A program made the position numbers and the translations under genes. From Hafnia alvei (lineage in GTDB: Bacteria > Pseudomonadota > Gammaproteobacteria > Enterobacterales > Enterobacteriaceae): 64,000 nucleotides of DNA. The notes under the pieces are model-generated. The model was given only the letters and a program-made list of their open reading frames with translations, searched no databases and had not been told where the DNA came from. The DNA lies in the NCBI RefSeq assembly GCF_964063325.1, contig NZ_OZ061315.1, positions 62,001-126,000 on the forward strand. The letters are read 5' to 3'. Of this stretch, positions 43,258-53,650 are shown one piece after another; positions within the stretch are counted from its first letter, which is position 1, and every line of letters starts with the position of its first letter.

Positions 43258-44286
43258 CTAGCGTTTCGGCGCAGATGTACTTCCTCTGACGATAAATTCG
43301 CTGTCTAACAGTCTTGAACCGCTAACCACGGAGCGACTGTGAAGCTGTTCTAACAGTAATAACATCGCTTCTCGGCCAATTTGGTAGCGTGGTTGAGAAA
43401 CGGTGGTCAGCGGAGGATCGCAGTACTGTGCCTGCTTTATATCGTCAAAACCGACTAGAGAAACGTCATCGGGTACGCGTAATCCCATGCGCTTGGCTTG
43501 AGAAAGCGCGCCAATTGCCATCACATCACTATGGCAGAAAATAGCCGTTGGTGGCTGTGGCAGCGACATCAGAGCATGCATGGCCTGTGCGCCAGCCTCA
43601 TAGGTAAAGTCGCCGCGCTCAACAAAACTTTTCTCTTCCGCAATACCACAACGGCGTAATGCCTGAATATAGCCACGCAGGCGATATTTACTCAGTGGCA
43701 TACTTTCAGGGCCAGCAATACAGGCAATACGATGATGACCAAGCTCATGTAGATATAGCACCGCCTCAAAGGCAGCGGTGAGGTTGTCGATATGGACAGT
43801 AGGAAGTTCAAGTTCTGGAGCGAACTCGTTGGCCATCACCATCGGTGGCAAATTTTTCTGTTCTTCTTTGCTGGCATCAAAAGGAACGTTCGAGCCGAGC
43901 AGCAGCATGCCGTCGATTTGTTTGGTGATGATGAGGTTGACGAAGGTTTTTTCCTGCTGCTGTTGCTGAGCGCAGTCGCCTAGCAAGACTAAATATCCAT
44001 GCTCGGCGGCGGTGCGTTCCACGCCCTGAATCACTTCGGCAAAAAAAGGATCGCAGATATCAGGCACAATCACCAGAATCGTGCGCGATTCATTTCGTTT
44101 TGAACTACGGGCCAGCGCATGCGGAGAGTAACCAACGGCTAATACAGCCTGTTCAACTTTTTGTCGGGTGGATGCAGAGACTTTCTCGGGGTTCATCAAT
44201 GTTCGTGAAACGGTGGCCGTTGAGACACCGGCGTGTTCAGCCACATCTTTCATGGTGGCAGCAGACATGCTTTGCTTCTCTTCCAA
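43258..44286 (-). CDS. cytR: Transcriptional repressor CytR
   Basis: CytR is a LacI-family repressor of nucleoside uptake and catabolism genes that acts with CRP and is relieved by cytidine. The N-terminal helix-turn-helix is MKDVAEHAGVSTATVSRTLM, and the rest is a periplasmic-binding-protein-like domain with NRNESRTILVIVPDICDPFF-type sequence near residue 65. I choose TTG 44286 because AAGGAG lies 7 bases upstream; that gives 342 residues, close to E. coli. ATG 44268 lacks a ribosome-binding site. It lies between priA and ftsN. Confidence 0.93.
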   Translation of the reverse strand: MEEKQSMSAATMKDVAEHAGVSTATVSRTLMNPEKVSASTRQKVEQAVLAVGYSPHALARSSKRNESRTILVIVPDICDPFFAEVIQGVERTAAEHGYLVLLGDCAQQQQQEKTFVNLIITKQIDGMLLLGSNVPFDASKEEQKNLPPMVMANEFAPELELPTVHIDNLTAAFEAVLYLHELGHHRIACIAGPESMPLSKYRLRGYIQALRRCGIAEEKSFVERGDFTYEAGAQAMHALMSLPQPPTAIFCHSDVMAIGALSQAKRMGLRVPDDVSLVGFDDIKQAQYCDPPLTTVSQPRYQIGREAMLLLLEQLHSRSVVSGSRLLDSEFIVRGSTSAPKR

Positions 44287-44564
44287 CGCTGTTCTCCTTG
44301 CGTCTGGCGAAACGCCGACGCGGCGAGTGTTGCTCGTCCTGTTTTACTGAATGAAAACCAGCTTCCTTGCGTCATCCCAAATTTATTGCCTGGAATGCTC
44401 ATACCAGTTCATGAATTACCATATGGATCACATTTTAAACAGAATGCACCCTGCTGTTGTTACCTAATTTGCATGAGAAATGTGACCTAGATAGATTTTT
44501 TAGATCGGGATCGCAAATCATCATTTTTATCTCTCTGTCTGATGGTCTTTCTCATCAAGACAGA

Positions 44565-46760
44565 TCAGTTATCGGTAGGGTCAACGTCCACTGTCCATTT
44601 TACTTTTTTCACCGTTGGCAATGTGCCAATTAGTGGCAGTGTGCTTTTAACAATTTTCTGTAAACGAGCACGAGACGGATGCTGAAGCAGCAACTGCCAG
44701 CGGAATCTCCCTCCGCGTTTGGGTTGCAGAGCGGGAACTGGCCCCAGTATCCAAAATGATTCATCACGCAGCGGGCTAGCTTCTAATAAATTTCTTAATT
44801 GCTGCAAAAACTGAGGTGCATTTTGGTTATCGTGATCGTCGGCGCGTACCATGATGTGGCTTGTGTATGGGGGAAGAAATACGCTTTTGCGCTCTTTTAA
44901 GGCCTGTTCGGCAAACGCGTCATAGCCTTGATTAAGCAAGGTAAGCAGTAAAGGATGCTCTGGGTGATGGGTTTGTAATATCACTTCGCCCTGTTTCCCT
45001 GCACGGCCTGCGCGCCCTGATACCTGCGTATAGAGCTGAGCAAAGCGTTCTGCGGAGTGAAAATCAGCGGAAAACAGCGCACCGTCTACGTCAAGCAAAG
45101 CAACCAGCGTGACGTTAGGAAAGTGATGGCCTTTCGCCAGCATTTGGGTACCGATCAAAATACGAGCACCGCCGCGGTGTACTTCAGCTAATTGTTGCTC
45201 TAATGCGCCTTTGCGGCTGGTGGTATCGCGGTCAATGCGGGTAATCGGCGTATCAGGGAAAAGCGCCGTGAGCTCGGTTTCTAATTGCTCTGTTCCTAGC
45301 CCAACAGGCACCAAATTGGTGGTGCCACACTGCGGGCACTGGCGTGGGATTGGCTTTTGGCTGTCGCAATGGTGGCAGCGTAAATGGTGTTGCTGCTGAT
45401 GCAGCGTGTAGTAATGATCGCATCGCTGACATTCGGCAATCCAGCCACATTCGTGGCACAGCAGCGCTGGAGCAAAACCTCGGCGGTTTAAAAATAAAAT
45501 CACCTGATTGCCTGCATCAACGTGTTGTTTCATTCGTTGTAGCAAGGGTTGTGCAAGACCTGCTTTTAGCGGCAGGCCTTTTAAATCAAGCAAGTGCTGG
45601 GTAGCAGGCTTTGCGTTTCCCGCTCGCTGCGTGAGGCGTAAGCGGCGGTATTTCCCTAATTCAACGTTATGCAACGTCTCTAAAGCGGGTGTAGCCGAAC
45701 CAAGTACGATGGGAATATCTTCCTGATGTGCACGGAATACGGCTAAATCACGTGCGTGGTAGCGCCAGCCTTCCTGCTGCTTATAAGAACCATCGTGTTC
45801 TTCATCAATGATGATCACGCCTAAGCGAGCAAAGGGCGTAAATAGCGCTGAGCGCGTCCCGATAACGATGGCGCTTTCGCCGTTGCGCGCGCGCAGCCAA
45901 GCGGCGAGGCGTTCGCTGTCGTTTAAACCAGAGTGAAGAACGTCGACCGGTGCGTTGAAACGTTCTCTGAAACGGGCAATGGTTTGCGGGGTGAGTCCTA
46001 TTTCAGGCACTAAAACCAGCGCTTGGCGGCCCTGTGCCAGAATATTTTCGATGACGCTTAAGTAAACCTCGGTTTTACCAGAACCCGTGACGCCCGCCAG
46101 CAGCCATGCGCTGAACTGGTTGTCTTCACTACGAATCGCGCCCACGGCGGTGGCTTGCTCGGTGTTGAGCTTTAGGCGTTCACCGTTTACCGCGTAGTTT
46201 TTGCGCCAGTCTTGAAGCTCTGGCGACTCAGCGCGTAATTCGGCTAGCCCTTTGGCTTTGATGCTTTGCAACGCGGCATCGGTTAGGTCGCATTCAACCA
46301 CCTGATGGCGGTACAGAGGGCGCTGCAACAACATGGCGAGTGCCTGTTGCTGTTTGGGGGCGCGTTTGAGCGATTCAGGCAAGGTTGCTTTACCCTGTTC
46401 CGTGATCACCCACTGCCAGAGCTGTCCATGCTGGGCGGGTTTCCCCTGACGTAGCATCACCGGTAGCGCATGAAATAAAACCTCGCCGATCGGGTAATGA
46501 TAATAGTCTGCCGCCCAGCGCAGCATGTGCCACATGCGTGAGGAAAATAGCGATTCATCGTCAATGATATGGTGAATTGACTTTAAATTTTCGAGCGGCA
46601 GTTCGCTGTGCTCGCTAACCCCGGTGATAATGCCGATCATTTTACGCTGTCCAAAAGGCACACTGACCCGCACACCCACGGCAGGTTTCACCCCTGCGGG
46701 CAGAAGGTAATCGAAGGTGCGTGGCAATGGAACGGGTAAAGCTACGTGAGCGACCGACAT
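44565..46760 (-). CDS. priA: Primosomal replication-restart helicase PriA
   Basis: PriA recognises stalled or repaired forks and reloads the replisome. The 731 residues include the N-terminal 3'-DNA-binding domain, Walker A GVTGSGKTE (near 225), DEEH box IIDEEHDGSYKQ, and an insertion of zinc-binding cysteines in CHECGWIAECQRC, CHHC and CPQCG (about 435-480). It is divergent from rpmE and lies upstream of cytR, the E. coli order. Confidence 0.97.
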   Translation of the reverse strand: MSVAHVALPVPLPRTFDYLLPAGVKPAVGVRVSVPFGQRKMIGIITGVSEHSELPLENLKSIHHIIDDESLFSSRMWHMLRWAADYYHYPIGEVLFHALPVMLRQGKPAQHGQLWQWVITEQGKATLPESLKRAPKQQQALAMLLQRPLYRHQVVECDLTDAALQSIKAKGLAELRAESPELQDWRKNYAVNGERLKLNTEQATAVGAIRSEDNQFSAWLLAGVTGSGKTEVYLSVIENILAQGRQALVLVPEIGLTPQTIARFRERFNAPVDVLHSGLNDSERLAAWLRARNGESAIVIGTRSALFTPFARLGVIIIDEEHDGSYKQQEGWRYHARDLAVFRAHQEDIPIVLGSATPALETLHNVELGKYRRLRLTQRAGNAKPATQHLLDLKGLPLKAGLAQPLLQRMKQHVDAGNQVILFLNRRGFAPALLCHECGWIAECQRCDHYYTLHQQQHHLRCHHCDSQKPIPRQCPQCGTTNLVPVGLGTEQLETELTALFPDTPITRIDRDTTSRKGALEQQLAEVHRGGARILIGTQMLAKGHHFPNVTLVALLDVDGALFSADFHSAERFAQLYTQVSGRAGRAGKQGEVILQTHHPEHPLLLTLLNQGYDAFAEQALKERKSVFLPPYTSHIMVRADDHDNQNAPQFLQQLRNLLEASPLRDESFWILGPVPALQPKRGGRFRWQLLLQHPSRARLQKIVKSTLPLIGTLPTVKKVKWTVDVDPTDN

Positions 46761-47018
46761 GTTTTATCCTGCTTCTAAATGTATGCGTAGTTTACATGCA
46801 GGGTGGGGGGAGTGGATCAGTTTAATTGATATCGCTGCTTTTACGTGTCGTAATAGAAGATGAATAAAGCCACTTGCAATTCGATTGCGGTGGATGTTTT
46901 ATCTCTGTATAATTCGCCGCCTTTGATAGTCTTTTTTATCAAACCAAATTTATCAACCACGCGTGGTGTCTGGCGGAATAGGGCTGGATAGCGACGCGGC
47001 CTTAACTGAGGTTATCCC

Positions 47019-47234
47019 ATGAAACAAGGTATCCACCCGAACTACGTTGCAATCACTGCAACTTGCTCTTGCGGCAACGTGATTAAAACTCATTCTACCG
47101 CAGGTCACGACCTGAACTTGGACGTATGTGGTAACTGCCACCCGTTCTATACTGGCAAGCAGCGTGATGTTGCTACCGGTGGTCGTGTTGACCGCTTCAA
47201 CAAGCGTTTCAGCGTACCAGGCACTAAGAAGTAA
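47019..47234 (+). CDS. rpmE: Ribosomal protein bL31 (zinc-binding form)
   Basis: bL31 bridges the 50S and 30S subunits. The 71 residues hold four zinc-ligand cysteines (16, 18, 37 and 40), so this is the C+ form that stores zinc and is swapped for a cysteine-less paralogue under zinc starvation. A perfect palindrome CCACGCGTGG lies at 46957-46966 in the leader, where bL31 autoregulation is known in relatives. The gene is divergent from priA and ends in an intrinsic terminator. Confidence 0.97.
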   Translation: MKQGIHPNYVAITATCSCGNVIKTHSTAGHDLNLDVCGNCHPFYTGKQRDVATGGRVDRFNKRFSVPGTKK

Positions 47235-47249
47235 TTCTTTTTGCTCAAG

Positions 47250-47276
47250 AAAAAGGCACCTAAGGGTGCCTTTTTT
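47250..47276 (+). terminator. rpmE intrinsic terminator
   Basis: AAAAAGGCACC and GGTGCCTTTTTT form the stem and T-run, 16 bp after the rpmE stop. Confidence 0.92.
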
Positions 47277-47311
47277 GTTGCCTGAAATTCAGTGAAAGAG
47301 GCGCAATAATA

Positions 47312-47340
47312 AAAAAAGCCTCTTCGAGAAGAGGCTTTTT
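47312..47340 (-). terminator. eptC intrinsic terminator
   Basis: AAAAAGCCTCTTC and GAAGAGGCTTTTT pair almost perfectly; on the minus strand the stem ends in a T-run 20 bp after the eptC stop. Confidence 0.9.
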
Positions 47341-47359
47341 CACTTTTACTGATGACCTA

Positions 47360-49087
47360 CTACTGATTACCTACCTGATCGCCATACGGCAATTTATCGT
47401 AATCGTGCAGACCTTTTTTCACATACGGGTTGCCGATCCAACGTGTTGTTTCCACGAAGCTCGGATTGACCAAGCTTCTCTCAGGATTAAACAGGTCGTA
47501 TTTCAAACCGGCCATGTCAGACCATGTATGAATCAGCTCAGAGCTGCTGTATTTACGATCGGTCATGGAAGCAAAGTCACGCGGATGCGCTTGCTGCCAG
47601 CTTGGTGATGTCCACAGAATGAACGGGATGCTGTACATATGGCGTGTTGGCGCCGCTTCGTTGCGTCCCTGAATATTGTGTGGTGGAGTGTCATACACTT
47701 CCTCACCGTGGTCAGAGAAATACAGCAGGAAACCGTTAGGTTTCGTTGCCGAGTAATCTTTGATCAGGCTAGAAACCACGAAGTCGTTGTACAGGTTAGC
47801 GTTGTCATACTCGTTATAAGAGTCAATCTGATCTTGGCTTAAACCTGGTGGTACGCCTTCAGCGTTATTAAACTTATCAAATCCTTCTGGATAGCGGAAT
47901 TTGTAGTTAATGTGCGTACCCAGCAGATGTACCACGATAAATTTCTTCGGCGCAGGATCGGCCATCACTTCTTTAAATGGCTTCAGCACGTCGCCGTCGT
48001 ATTGGCGGGCACTCTGCGTACGCTGCTGGTTCAGGTAAAACTGCTTATCTGTCTGCTGAGAGAACAGGGTTAGCATGGTATTGCGCTTGGTCATGGTTTG
48101 CTGGTTAGTGATCCAGAAGGTTTTGTAGCCAGCCTGCTTCATCATGTTCATCAATGAAGGTTGGGTTAGATACAGATCTGGATTCTTCTCGTTAGCGAAC
48201 GTCAGAGCCTGCTGCAAAATCTCGATGGTATAAGGACGAGAAGTTACCACGTCGTTAAACACGGTTAGATTCTTGTCAGTTTTATGAATTTCATCCAGCT
48301 GTGGCGTGGTTTCACGCGGATAGCCGTACAGGCTCATATGGCCGCGCTGAGTTGATTCACCAATCACCAGAACCAACGTACGTGGCGCACTGCCGCTGGT
48401 ATCGGTGAGGTTTGCGAGCGGAGGCAATGCGCTGTTTTCTTTCATCAGCGCCTGCAGACTCGCAAGCTGGTTACGATATTCGAAATAGCCGGTGATCATT
48501 TGCCATGGAGCCGCGGGCTCCATACGTGACGTCAGACTTGGTAAAGAATCTACAAACGAACGTTTCTTGATCACCATGTTATAGGCCAGCGGATTAACGA
48601 TCAGGCCATAGAAGATCGCGGCTGGAATAACATAACGCCAGAATGATGGGATATACACCGGGCGTACGCGAGTCCATAAGAACGCGCAGACAACGGTATA
48701 AGCCAGCAATAGGAGCGCAAGATGAAGGCTGAAATATTGACTGAAGTACTCTCCGGCTTCGCTGGTATTCGATTCAAACATCACAAACAGGACGCTTTGG
48801 GAAAACTCTTGTCCGTAGATGATGTAATAGCCCAAGGAGCACAGAGAGGCTGCCCATAAAATAATGCCAATAACCGCAGCAATAATGCGGGTTTTATTTG
48901 GGAATAAAAATACAGGAATTAGCCAAAGGGAGCTGTACAGCAGAGAATCTCGAATGCCGTTGGAGCCACTGTATCCAGTTACGAGGATTACAGCCTGAAG
49001 AACTGTAGAGAAAAACCAAAAGAACAACAGAAGCCAGAATAACGCTTTCCAGCTGAATGCCTTATCTGCGTTTGAAGATGAAATCAT
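47360..49087 (-). CDS. eptC: LPS core phosphoethanolamine transferase EptC (CptA)
   Basis: EptC adds phosphoethanolamine to phosphorylated heptose I of the LPS core, supporting envelope integrity. The 575 residues have five N-terminal membrane spans (to about residue 170) and a periplasmic sulfatase-like domain with Glu244 (VIGESTQRGHMS), the likely nucleophile Thr287 (VVTSRPYTIEI) and the metal site YFSDHGEE. Length and the position upstream of ppc match E. coli EptC. The product would modify heptose phosphates made by WaaP, which is also encoded in this window. E. coli has met and other genes between rpmE and this gene; here they are adjacent. Confidence 0.92.
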   Translation of the reverse strand: MISSSNADKAFSWKALFWLLLFFWFFSTVLQAVILVTGYSGSNGIRDSLLYSSLWLIPVFLFPNKTRIIAAVIGIILWAASLCSLGYYIIYGQEFSQSVLFVMFESNTSEAGEYFSQYFSLHLALLLLAYTVVCAFLWTRVRPVYIPSFWRYVIPAAIFYGLIVNPLAYNMVIKKRSFVDSLPSLTSRMEPAAPWQMITGYFEYRNQLASLQALMKENSALPPLANLTDTSGSAPRTLVLVIGESTQRGHMSLYGYPRETTPQLDEIHKTDKNLTVFNDVVTSRPYTIEILQQALTFANEKNPDLYLTQPSLMNMMKQAGYKTFWITNQQTMTKRNTMLTLFSQQTDKQFYLNQQRTQSARQYDGDVLKPFKEVMADPAPKKFIVVHLLGTHINYKFRYPEGFDKFNNAEGVPPGLSQDQIDSYNEYDNANLYNDFVVSSLIKDYSATKPNGFLLYFSDHGEEVYDTPPHNIQGRNEAAPTRHMYSIPFILWTSPSWQQAHPRDFASMTDRKYSSSELIHTWSDMAGLKYDLFNPERSLVNPSFVETTRWIGNPYVKKGLHDYDKLPYGDQVGNQ

Positions 49088-49428
49088 ATTATTTCAGCCT
49101 ATCAGAGAATATCACCGCGGGGATGTTAATCATCTAACCTTAAAGGAACCTTAGTTTTTATTAACGGATTAAGTAAACCGCAATAAACATGTGTCTCAGA
49201 ATTAACGAACAACGAGTAAGCGCTGCAATAAAACCGGACGATACTAGCAATATTATTTTTTCGTAACAATAGATGCTAATTTTTAATAAAAGTTCGTTAT
49301 GTATTGTGATTTTTCATTGAAGGAAAGTATTACGTACAGTTGTTTGGCGAGGACTTGAATGATCTGAGGGGGCGCTAGAAGAAAAACGCGCTACCTAAAG
49401 AGATAGCGCGTCTATTGTCAGGGGGAGA
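49088..49428. other. eptC-ppc intergenic region
   Basis: The 341-bp gap holds the eptC promoter side (AT-rich, 49088-49330) and the ppc terminator at 49386-49411. No gene is visible. Confidence 0.55.
49386..49411 (-). terminator. ppc intrinsic terminator
   Basis: ACGCGCTA and TAGCGCGT arms flank a 10-base loop; on the minus strand the stem is followed by TTTTTC. It lies 17 bp after the ppc stop. Confidence 0.85.
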
Positions 49429-52065
49429 TTAGCCTGTATTGCGCATACCGGCTGCAACGCCTGCGATGGTGACCATCAGCGCTTGTTCAACGTTAGCATC
49501 CGGTTCCGGCAGCGAGCGTGAACGGTGTAACAATTCAGCCTGCAAGACGTTTAACGGATCGGTATACACATTCCGTAGCGCAATGGACTCTGCGATCCAC
49601 GGTAGGTCTTCCATCAAGTGATCGTCATTGGCGATGGTGAGTACCACTTTGATATCTTTCGATAGTTGATCGCGTAGCTGTTTGCCTAGCGGCCACAGTT
49701 TTTCGTCAACCAAGCGCTGATCGTAGTATTCAGCCAGCCATAAATCTGACTTCGCAAACACCATTTCTAGCATCCCAATGCGGGTTGAGAAGAAAGGCCA
49801 ATCGCGGCACATGGTTTCCAGCGTTGACTGTTTTCCTTCGTCAACGGCGGCCTGTAGCGCGGCACCCGCGCCCAGCCACGCTGGCAACATTAAACGGTTT
49901 TGCGTCCACGCGAAGATCCATGGAATGGCGCGCAGGCTCTCAACGCCGCCGTTTGGTTTGCGTTTGGCAGGACGAGAGCCTAAAGGCAGTTTGCCGAGTT
50001 CAAGTTCAGGCGTTGCAGAACGGAAGTAAGGTACGAAGTCCTTATTTTCACGGACGTAGCCACGATACATATCGCAGGAAACGTCTGACAACTCATCCAT
50101 CAAATCGCGCCATTCCTGTTTTGGTGCCGGTGGTGGCAACAGGTTAGCTTCTAGAATAGCGTTGGTGTACAGCGATAGGCTGCTGATAGTGACCTGTGGT
50201 AAACCGAGTTTGAAGCGGATCATTTCGCCTTGCTCGGTGACACGCAGACCGCCTTTCAAGCTGCCCGGTGGTTGTGAAAGCAGAGCTGCATGAGCCGGTG
50301 CACCACCGCGACCGATTGAACCGCCACGTCCGTGGAACAGGGTTAATGCCACGCCTGCTTTTTCGCATACGTTAACTAACGCTTCTTGAGCGCGGTATTG
50401 CGCCCATGATGCCGCCATCACGCCTGCATCTTTTGCTGAGTCAGAGTAGCCGATCATCACCATCTGCTTACCCTGAATAAAGCCGCGATACCAATCGATG
50501 CTCAATAGCTGAGTCATCACATCTTCGGCATTATTTAGGTCATCCAGAGTTTCAAACAGCGGAGCAACAGGCAATGCGTAAGGGCAGCCCGCTTCTTTCA
50601 ATAGCAGATGAACAGCGAGAACGTCGGAAGGGGTGCGCGCCATCGAAATGACATAGGCGGCGATGGAACCCTGAGGTGCTTCTGCTATCACTCGGCAGGT
50701 ATCAAAGACTTCTTTAGTTTCAGCGCTTGGCTCCCATTGGCGTGGAACCAGTGGGCGTTTGGAGTTGAGCTCGCGCACCAAGAAGGCCTGTTTGTCAGCC
50801 TCTGACCAGCTTTCATAGTCGCCGAGGCCTAAATAACGGGTGAGCTCAGCTAAGGCTTCAGAGTGACGAGTGCTTTCTTGACGAACATCCATGCGCACTA
50901 GCGGCACGCCGAAGCAGTGAACGCGGCGCAACGTGTCCAGCAACTGGCCATTGGCGATAATACCCATGCCGCAGGCTTTGAGTGATTGGTAGCAAGCGTA
51001 CAACGGTTCCCAAAGCTGCTCGTTTTTCACCAGCAGATTATCTGGGCGCGTCGCGCGTTCGCCTTTGATTTTCGCAGCTAGATAAACCTGAGTTTCGGTT
51101 AGCTGCGTGCGCAGTTTTTTCATCAGCTCGCGGTATGGTTCTTGAACGTCGTCACCACCGGCCAAAGCACGCAGTTCTGGCGTGCATTCTGTCATCGACA
51201 GTTCAGAAACCAGCACGGCGATATCACGCAGGAACAGATCGGTGGCTTTCCAACGACTTAACAGTAAAGCGTGACGTGTGATGTCTGCGGTAACGTTCGG
51301 GTTGCCGTCACGGTCGCCGCCCATCCATGCGGTGAAACGCACGGGTACAGCTTCAACCGGTAGCTGGTAACCCAAAGAGTTTTCTAGCTGTTCGTTAAAC
51401 TCGCGTAAGAATGCAGGAACTCCTTCCCATAGGCTATTTTCCACCACTGCATAGCCCCATTTAGCTTCATCAATTGGGGATGGGCGGTTCTTACGAATTT
51501 CATCGGTATGCCATGACTGAGCGACTAACTGGCGCAGACGACGCATGATTTGATTGCGTTCGTAGTCGGCCAAATCGCTGTGATCGAGCTGGCTAAGGCA
51601 GTTGTTAACCTCAACCAGTTTATGAATCAGGGTACGGCGGGTGATTTCAGTAGGATGAGCGGTGAGAACTAGCTCAATGGAGAGATCGTCTACGGCTTTT
51701 TTGATCTGCTCATCGCTGAGGTTGTTATTTTTCAAACGGGTGAAAAGTTGAGCCATCACTTCAGGGTTACTTGCCGCTTCGCCATGAGGGGAAATGCTGT
51801 GATATTGTTCGGCGGTATTTGTCAGACTCAGGAATTGGCTAAAGGCGCGGGCAACCGGCAATAGCTCATCATTCGACAAGTTCTGTAGCGTCGTTAAAAG
51901 TTCCTGACGGCTTGCATCGTTACCCGCACGTGAGGATTTTGATAATTTACGGATAGTCTCGACGCGGTCCAGAATATTCTCGCCCAGCGCTTCTTTGATG
52001 GTGTCGCCGAGCAGCTTCCCTAGCATACTGACGTTACTTCGCATTGCCGAATATTGTTCGTTCAT
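49429..52065 (-). CDS. ppc: Phosphoenolpyruvate carboxylase
   Basis: Ppc carboxylates phosphoenolpyruvate to oxaloacetate, replenishing the TCA cycle; acetyl-CoA activates and aspartate inhibits it. The 878 residues start MNEQYSAMRSNVSMLGKLLG and end MRNTG, as in E. coli (883). Catalytic motifs VLTAHPTEI (His near 138) and FHGRGGSIGRGGAP are intact. A longer frame to 52164 adds unconserved residues and is rejected. It lies between eptC and argE in the E. coli order. Confidence 0.97.
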   Translation of the reverse strand: MNEQYSAMRSNVSMLGKLLGDTIKEALGENILDRVETIRKLSKSSRAGNDASRQELLTTLQNLSNDELLPVARAFSQFLSLTNTAEQYHSISPHGEAASNPEVMAQLFTRLKNNNLSDEQIKKAVDDLSIELVLTAHPTEITRRTLIHKLVEVNNCLSQLDHSDLADYERNQIMRRLRQLVAQSWHTDEIRKNRPSPIDEAKWGYAVVENSLWEGVPAFLREFNEQLENSLGYQLPVEAVPVRFTAWMGGDRDGNPNVTADITRHALLLSRWKATDLFLRDIAVLVSELSMTECTPELRALAGGDDVQEPYRELMKKLRTQLTETQVYLAAKIKGERATRPDNLLVKNEQLWEPLYACYQSLKACGMGIIANGQLLDTLRRVHCFGVPLVRMDVRQESTRHSEALAELTRYLGLGDYESWSEADKQAFLVRELNSKRPLVPRQWEPSAETKEVFDTCRVIAEAPQGSIAAYVISMARTPSDVLAVHLLLKEAGCPYALPVAPLFETLDDLNNAEDVMTQLLSIDWYRGFIQGKQMVMIGYSDSAKDAGVMAASWAQYRAQEALVNVCEKAGVALTLFHGRGGSIGRGGAPAHAALLSQPPGSLKGGLRVTEQGEMIRFKLGLPQVTISSLSLYTNAILEANLLPPPAPKQEWRDLMDELSDVSCDMYRGYVRENKDFVPYFRSATPELELGKLPLGSRPAKRKPNGGVESLRAIPWIFAWTQNRLMLPAWLGAGAALQAAVDEGKQSTLETMCRDWPFFSTRIGMLEMVFAKSDLWLAEYYDQRLVDEKLWPLGKQLRDQLSKDIKVVLTIANDDHLMEDLPWIAESIALRNVYTDPLNVLQAELLHRSRSLPEPDANVEQALMVTIAGVAAGMRNTG

Positions 52066-52256
52066 AAGACCCCTGACCCCTCCAATATGTAAATTTCTTT
52101 CACCCGAAAGGCGTAGACCGCCTCTTTTATAAAGCCACGTTCCATTGTCTACGTCAATTGTCACAATTTATTGCTAAACGACATGAATTTGGTGATTTAA
52201 CTGAAATTTAATTACACGGTGACGGGAATTAGTGTTTCTAATAACAGTTACGTTGC

Positions 52257-52290
52257 AAACGGCGGCAATAGGGTGATATCACCGCCGTTT
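52257..52290. terminator. Hairpin downstream of argE
   Basis: AAACGGCGG and CCGCCGTTT form perfect 9-bp arms with GGTGATATCACC, another palindrome, in and beside the loop. It is 45 bp past the argE stop on the minus strand and just upstream of ppc, so it could end argE transcripts. Confidence 0.6.
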
Positions 52291-52334
52291 TCACTGCGAA
52301 TAATTCATGAAAGCGCAGATCCGCAATTCATCAA

Positions 52335-53483
52335 TTATCGACAAAAATGCTTAACCACTTGGCCGATCAAATCACGAGTGGGCTGGATGAACGACGTTGC
52401 TAAGTATTCATCTGGCTGGTGGGCCTGATCGATTGAGCCGGGCCCTAAGACCAGTGTAGGACAAACTTCCTGAATAAATGGCGCCTCGGTGCAATAGTTC
52501 ACCACTTCCGCCCGCTCGCCTAATAATCCCTCGATGACCTGCACCAACGGGGCATGGACAGGGCATTCATATCCAGGGATCGGCACATGCATATGTTCAA
52601 TGGTCAAACGTCCCGGCCATTTTTCACTGACCGGTGCCAGTGCTTGATTGAGTAACTCGTCGATATCGTTAAGCGTCATGCCCGGTAACGGACGGATATC
52701 CATATGCAATTCGCAGCAGGCACAGATTCGGTTAGGGGCATCGCCGCCGTGAATATGCCCAAGGTTCATGGTTGGGTATGGGATGGTAAAAGCATCGTGG
52801 TGGAAGCGATCTTTTAGCGTGTTGCGCAGCGTCAGCAGATGGCCGATGGAATCATGCATCAGTTCAATTGCGTTTACGCCGCGAGAAGGATCGCTAGAGT
52901 GACCGGATTGTCCCGTGATGCGGATTGCTTCTGATAAGTGTCCTTTGTGCGCGCGCACGGGTTTGAGTGAGGTTGGTTCACCAATGATGGCGCAGTCAGG
53001 GCGCAGATGGGTTGTTGCGGCGAAATAACGCGCGCCAGCCATAGTGGTTTCTTCATCGGCGGTAGCCAAAATATAAAGCGGCTTGCTGAGCTGGCTCAAA
53101 TCTACATCGCGCAGCGTATCCAGAATAAAAGCGAAGAAGCCTTTCATATCTGCGGTGCCGAGTCCGTAAAGCTTATTGTCGTGTTCGGTGAGCGTGAAAG
53201 GATCGCGCGTCCAGCGCCCATCATCAAACGGCACGGTATCCGTATGGCCTGCCAGCATTAGCCCGCCATTTCCCTCACCATAGCTGGCGAGGAGATTAAA
53301 TTTGTTACGCGTATGTGGCACGGCCTGCACTTCAACCCGAAAGCCAAGATCGCTAAACCATCCTGCAAGCAAGTTGATTAATGTTTCATTGCTTTGATCG
53401 AGCGCGCTGTCCGTTGCACTAATGGATGGAGTGGCGATCAGGGCACGGTACAGCTCAATAAATGGCGGTAATTTCATATTCAC
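52335..53483 (-). CDS. argE: Acetylornithine deacetylase
   Basis: ArgE removes the acetyl group from N-acetylornithine to give ornithine. It is an M20-family zinc hydrolase. The 382 residues include metal ligand His80 (LAGHTDTVPF), GTADMKG with the bridging Asp, and TADEET with the catalytic Glu. A GTG start at 53483 has AAAGG at 9 bases and keeps the length equal to E. coli; the ATG two codons in is possible. It is divergent from argCBGH over two ARG boxes, so both arms should be repressed by ArgR with arginine. Confidence 0.96.
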   Translation of the reverse strand: MNMKLPPFIELYRALIATPSISATDSALDQSNETLINLLAGWFSDLGFRVEVQAVPHTRNKFNLLASYGEGNGGLMLAGHTDTVPFDDGRWTRDPFTLTEHDNKLYGLGTADMKGFFAFILDTLRDVDLSQLSKPLYILATADEETTMAGARYFAATTHLRPDCAIIGEPTSLKPVRAHKGHLSEAIRITGQSGHSSDPSRGVNAIELMHDSIGHLLTLRNTLKDRFHHDAFTIPYPTMNLGHIHGGDAPNRICACCELHMDIRPLPGMTLNDIDELLNQALAPVSEKWPGRLTIEHMHVPIPGYECPVHAPLVQVIEGLLGERAEVVNYCTEAPFIQEVCPTLVLGPGSIDQAHQPDEYLATSFIQPTRDLIGQVVKHFCR

Positions 53484-53508
53484 TGTTGACAGCCTTTCGT
53501 TAGGATAG

Positions 53509-53547
53509 TATCAATATTCATGCATTATTTATGAATAAAAATACAAT
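53509..53547. promoter_or_regulatory. Pair of ARG boxes (ArgR operator) between argE and argC
   Basis: Two 18-bp boxes at 53509-53526 and 53530-53547 are separated by 3 bp, the standard spacing that binds an ArgR hexamer. The second contains TGAATAAAAATACA, one mismatch from the core TGAATAWWWATTCA; the first is a weaker match in the opposite orientation. They lie 26 bp before argE and 104 bp before argC. Confidence 0.9.
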
Positions 53548-53650
53548 AAGCGCTCGCCGAATGAAACCGTAAAAGTTATGATGAGCAGCGCCAAATGTAA
53601 TTTTTCCGATCAACAATCTTTCATAAAAACTAAGAAGGTGGAATCGATAC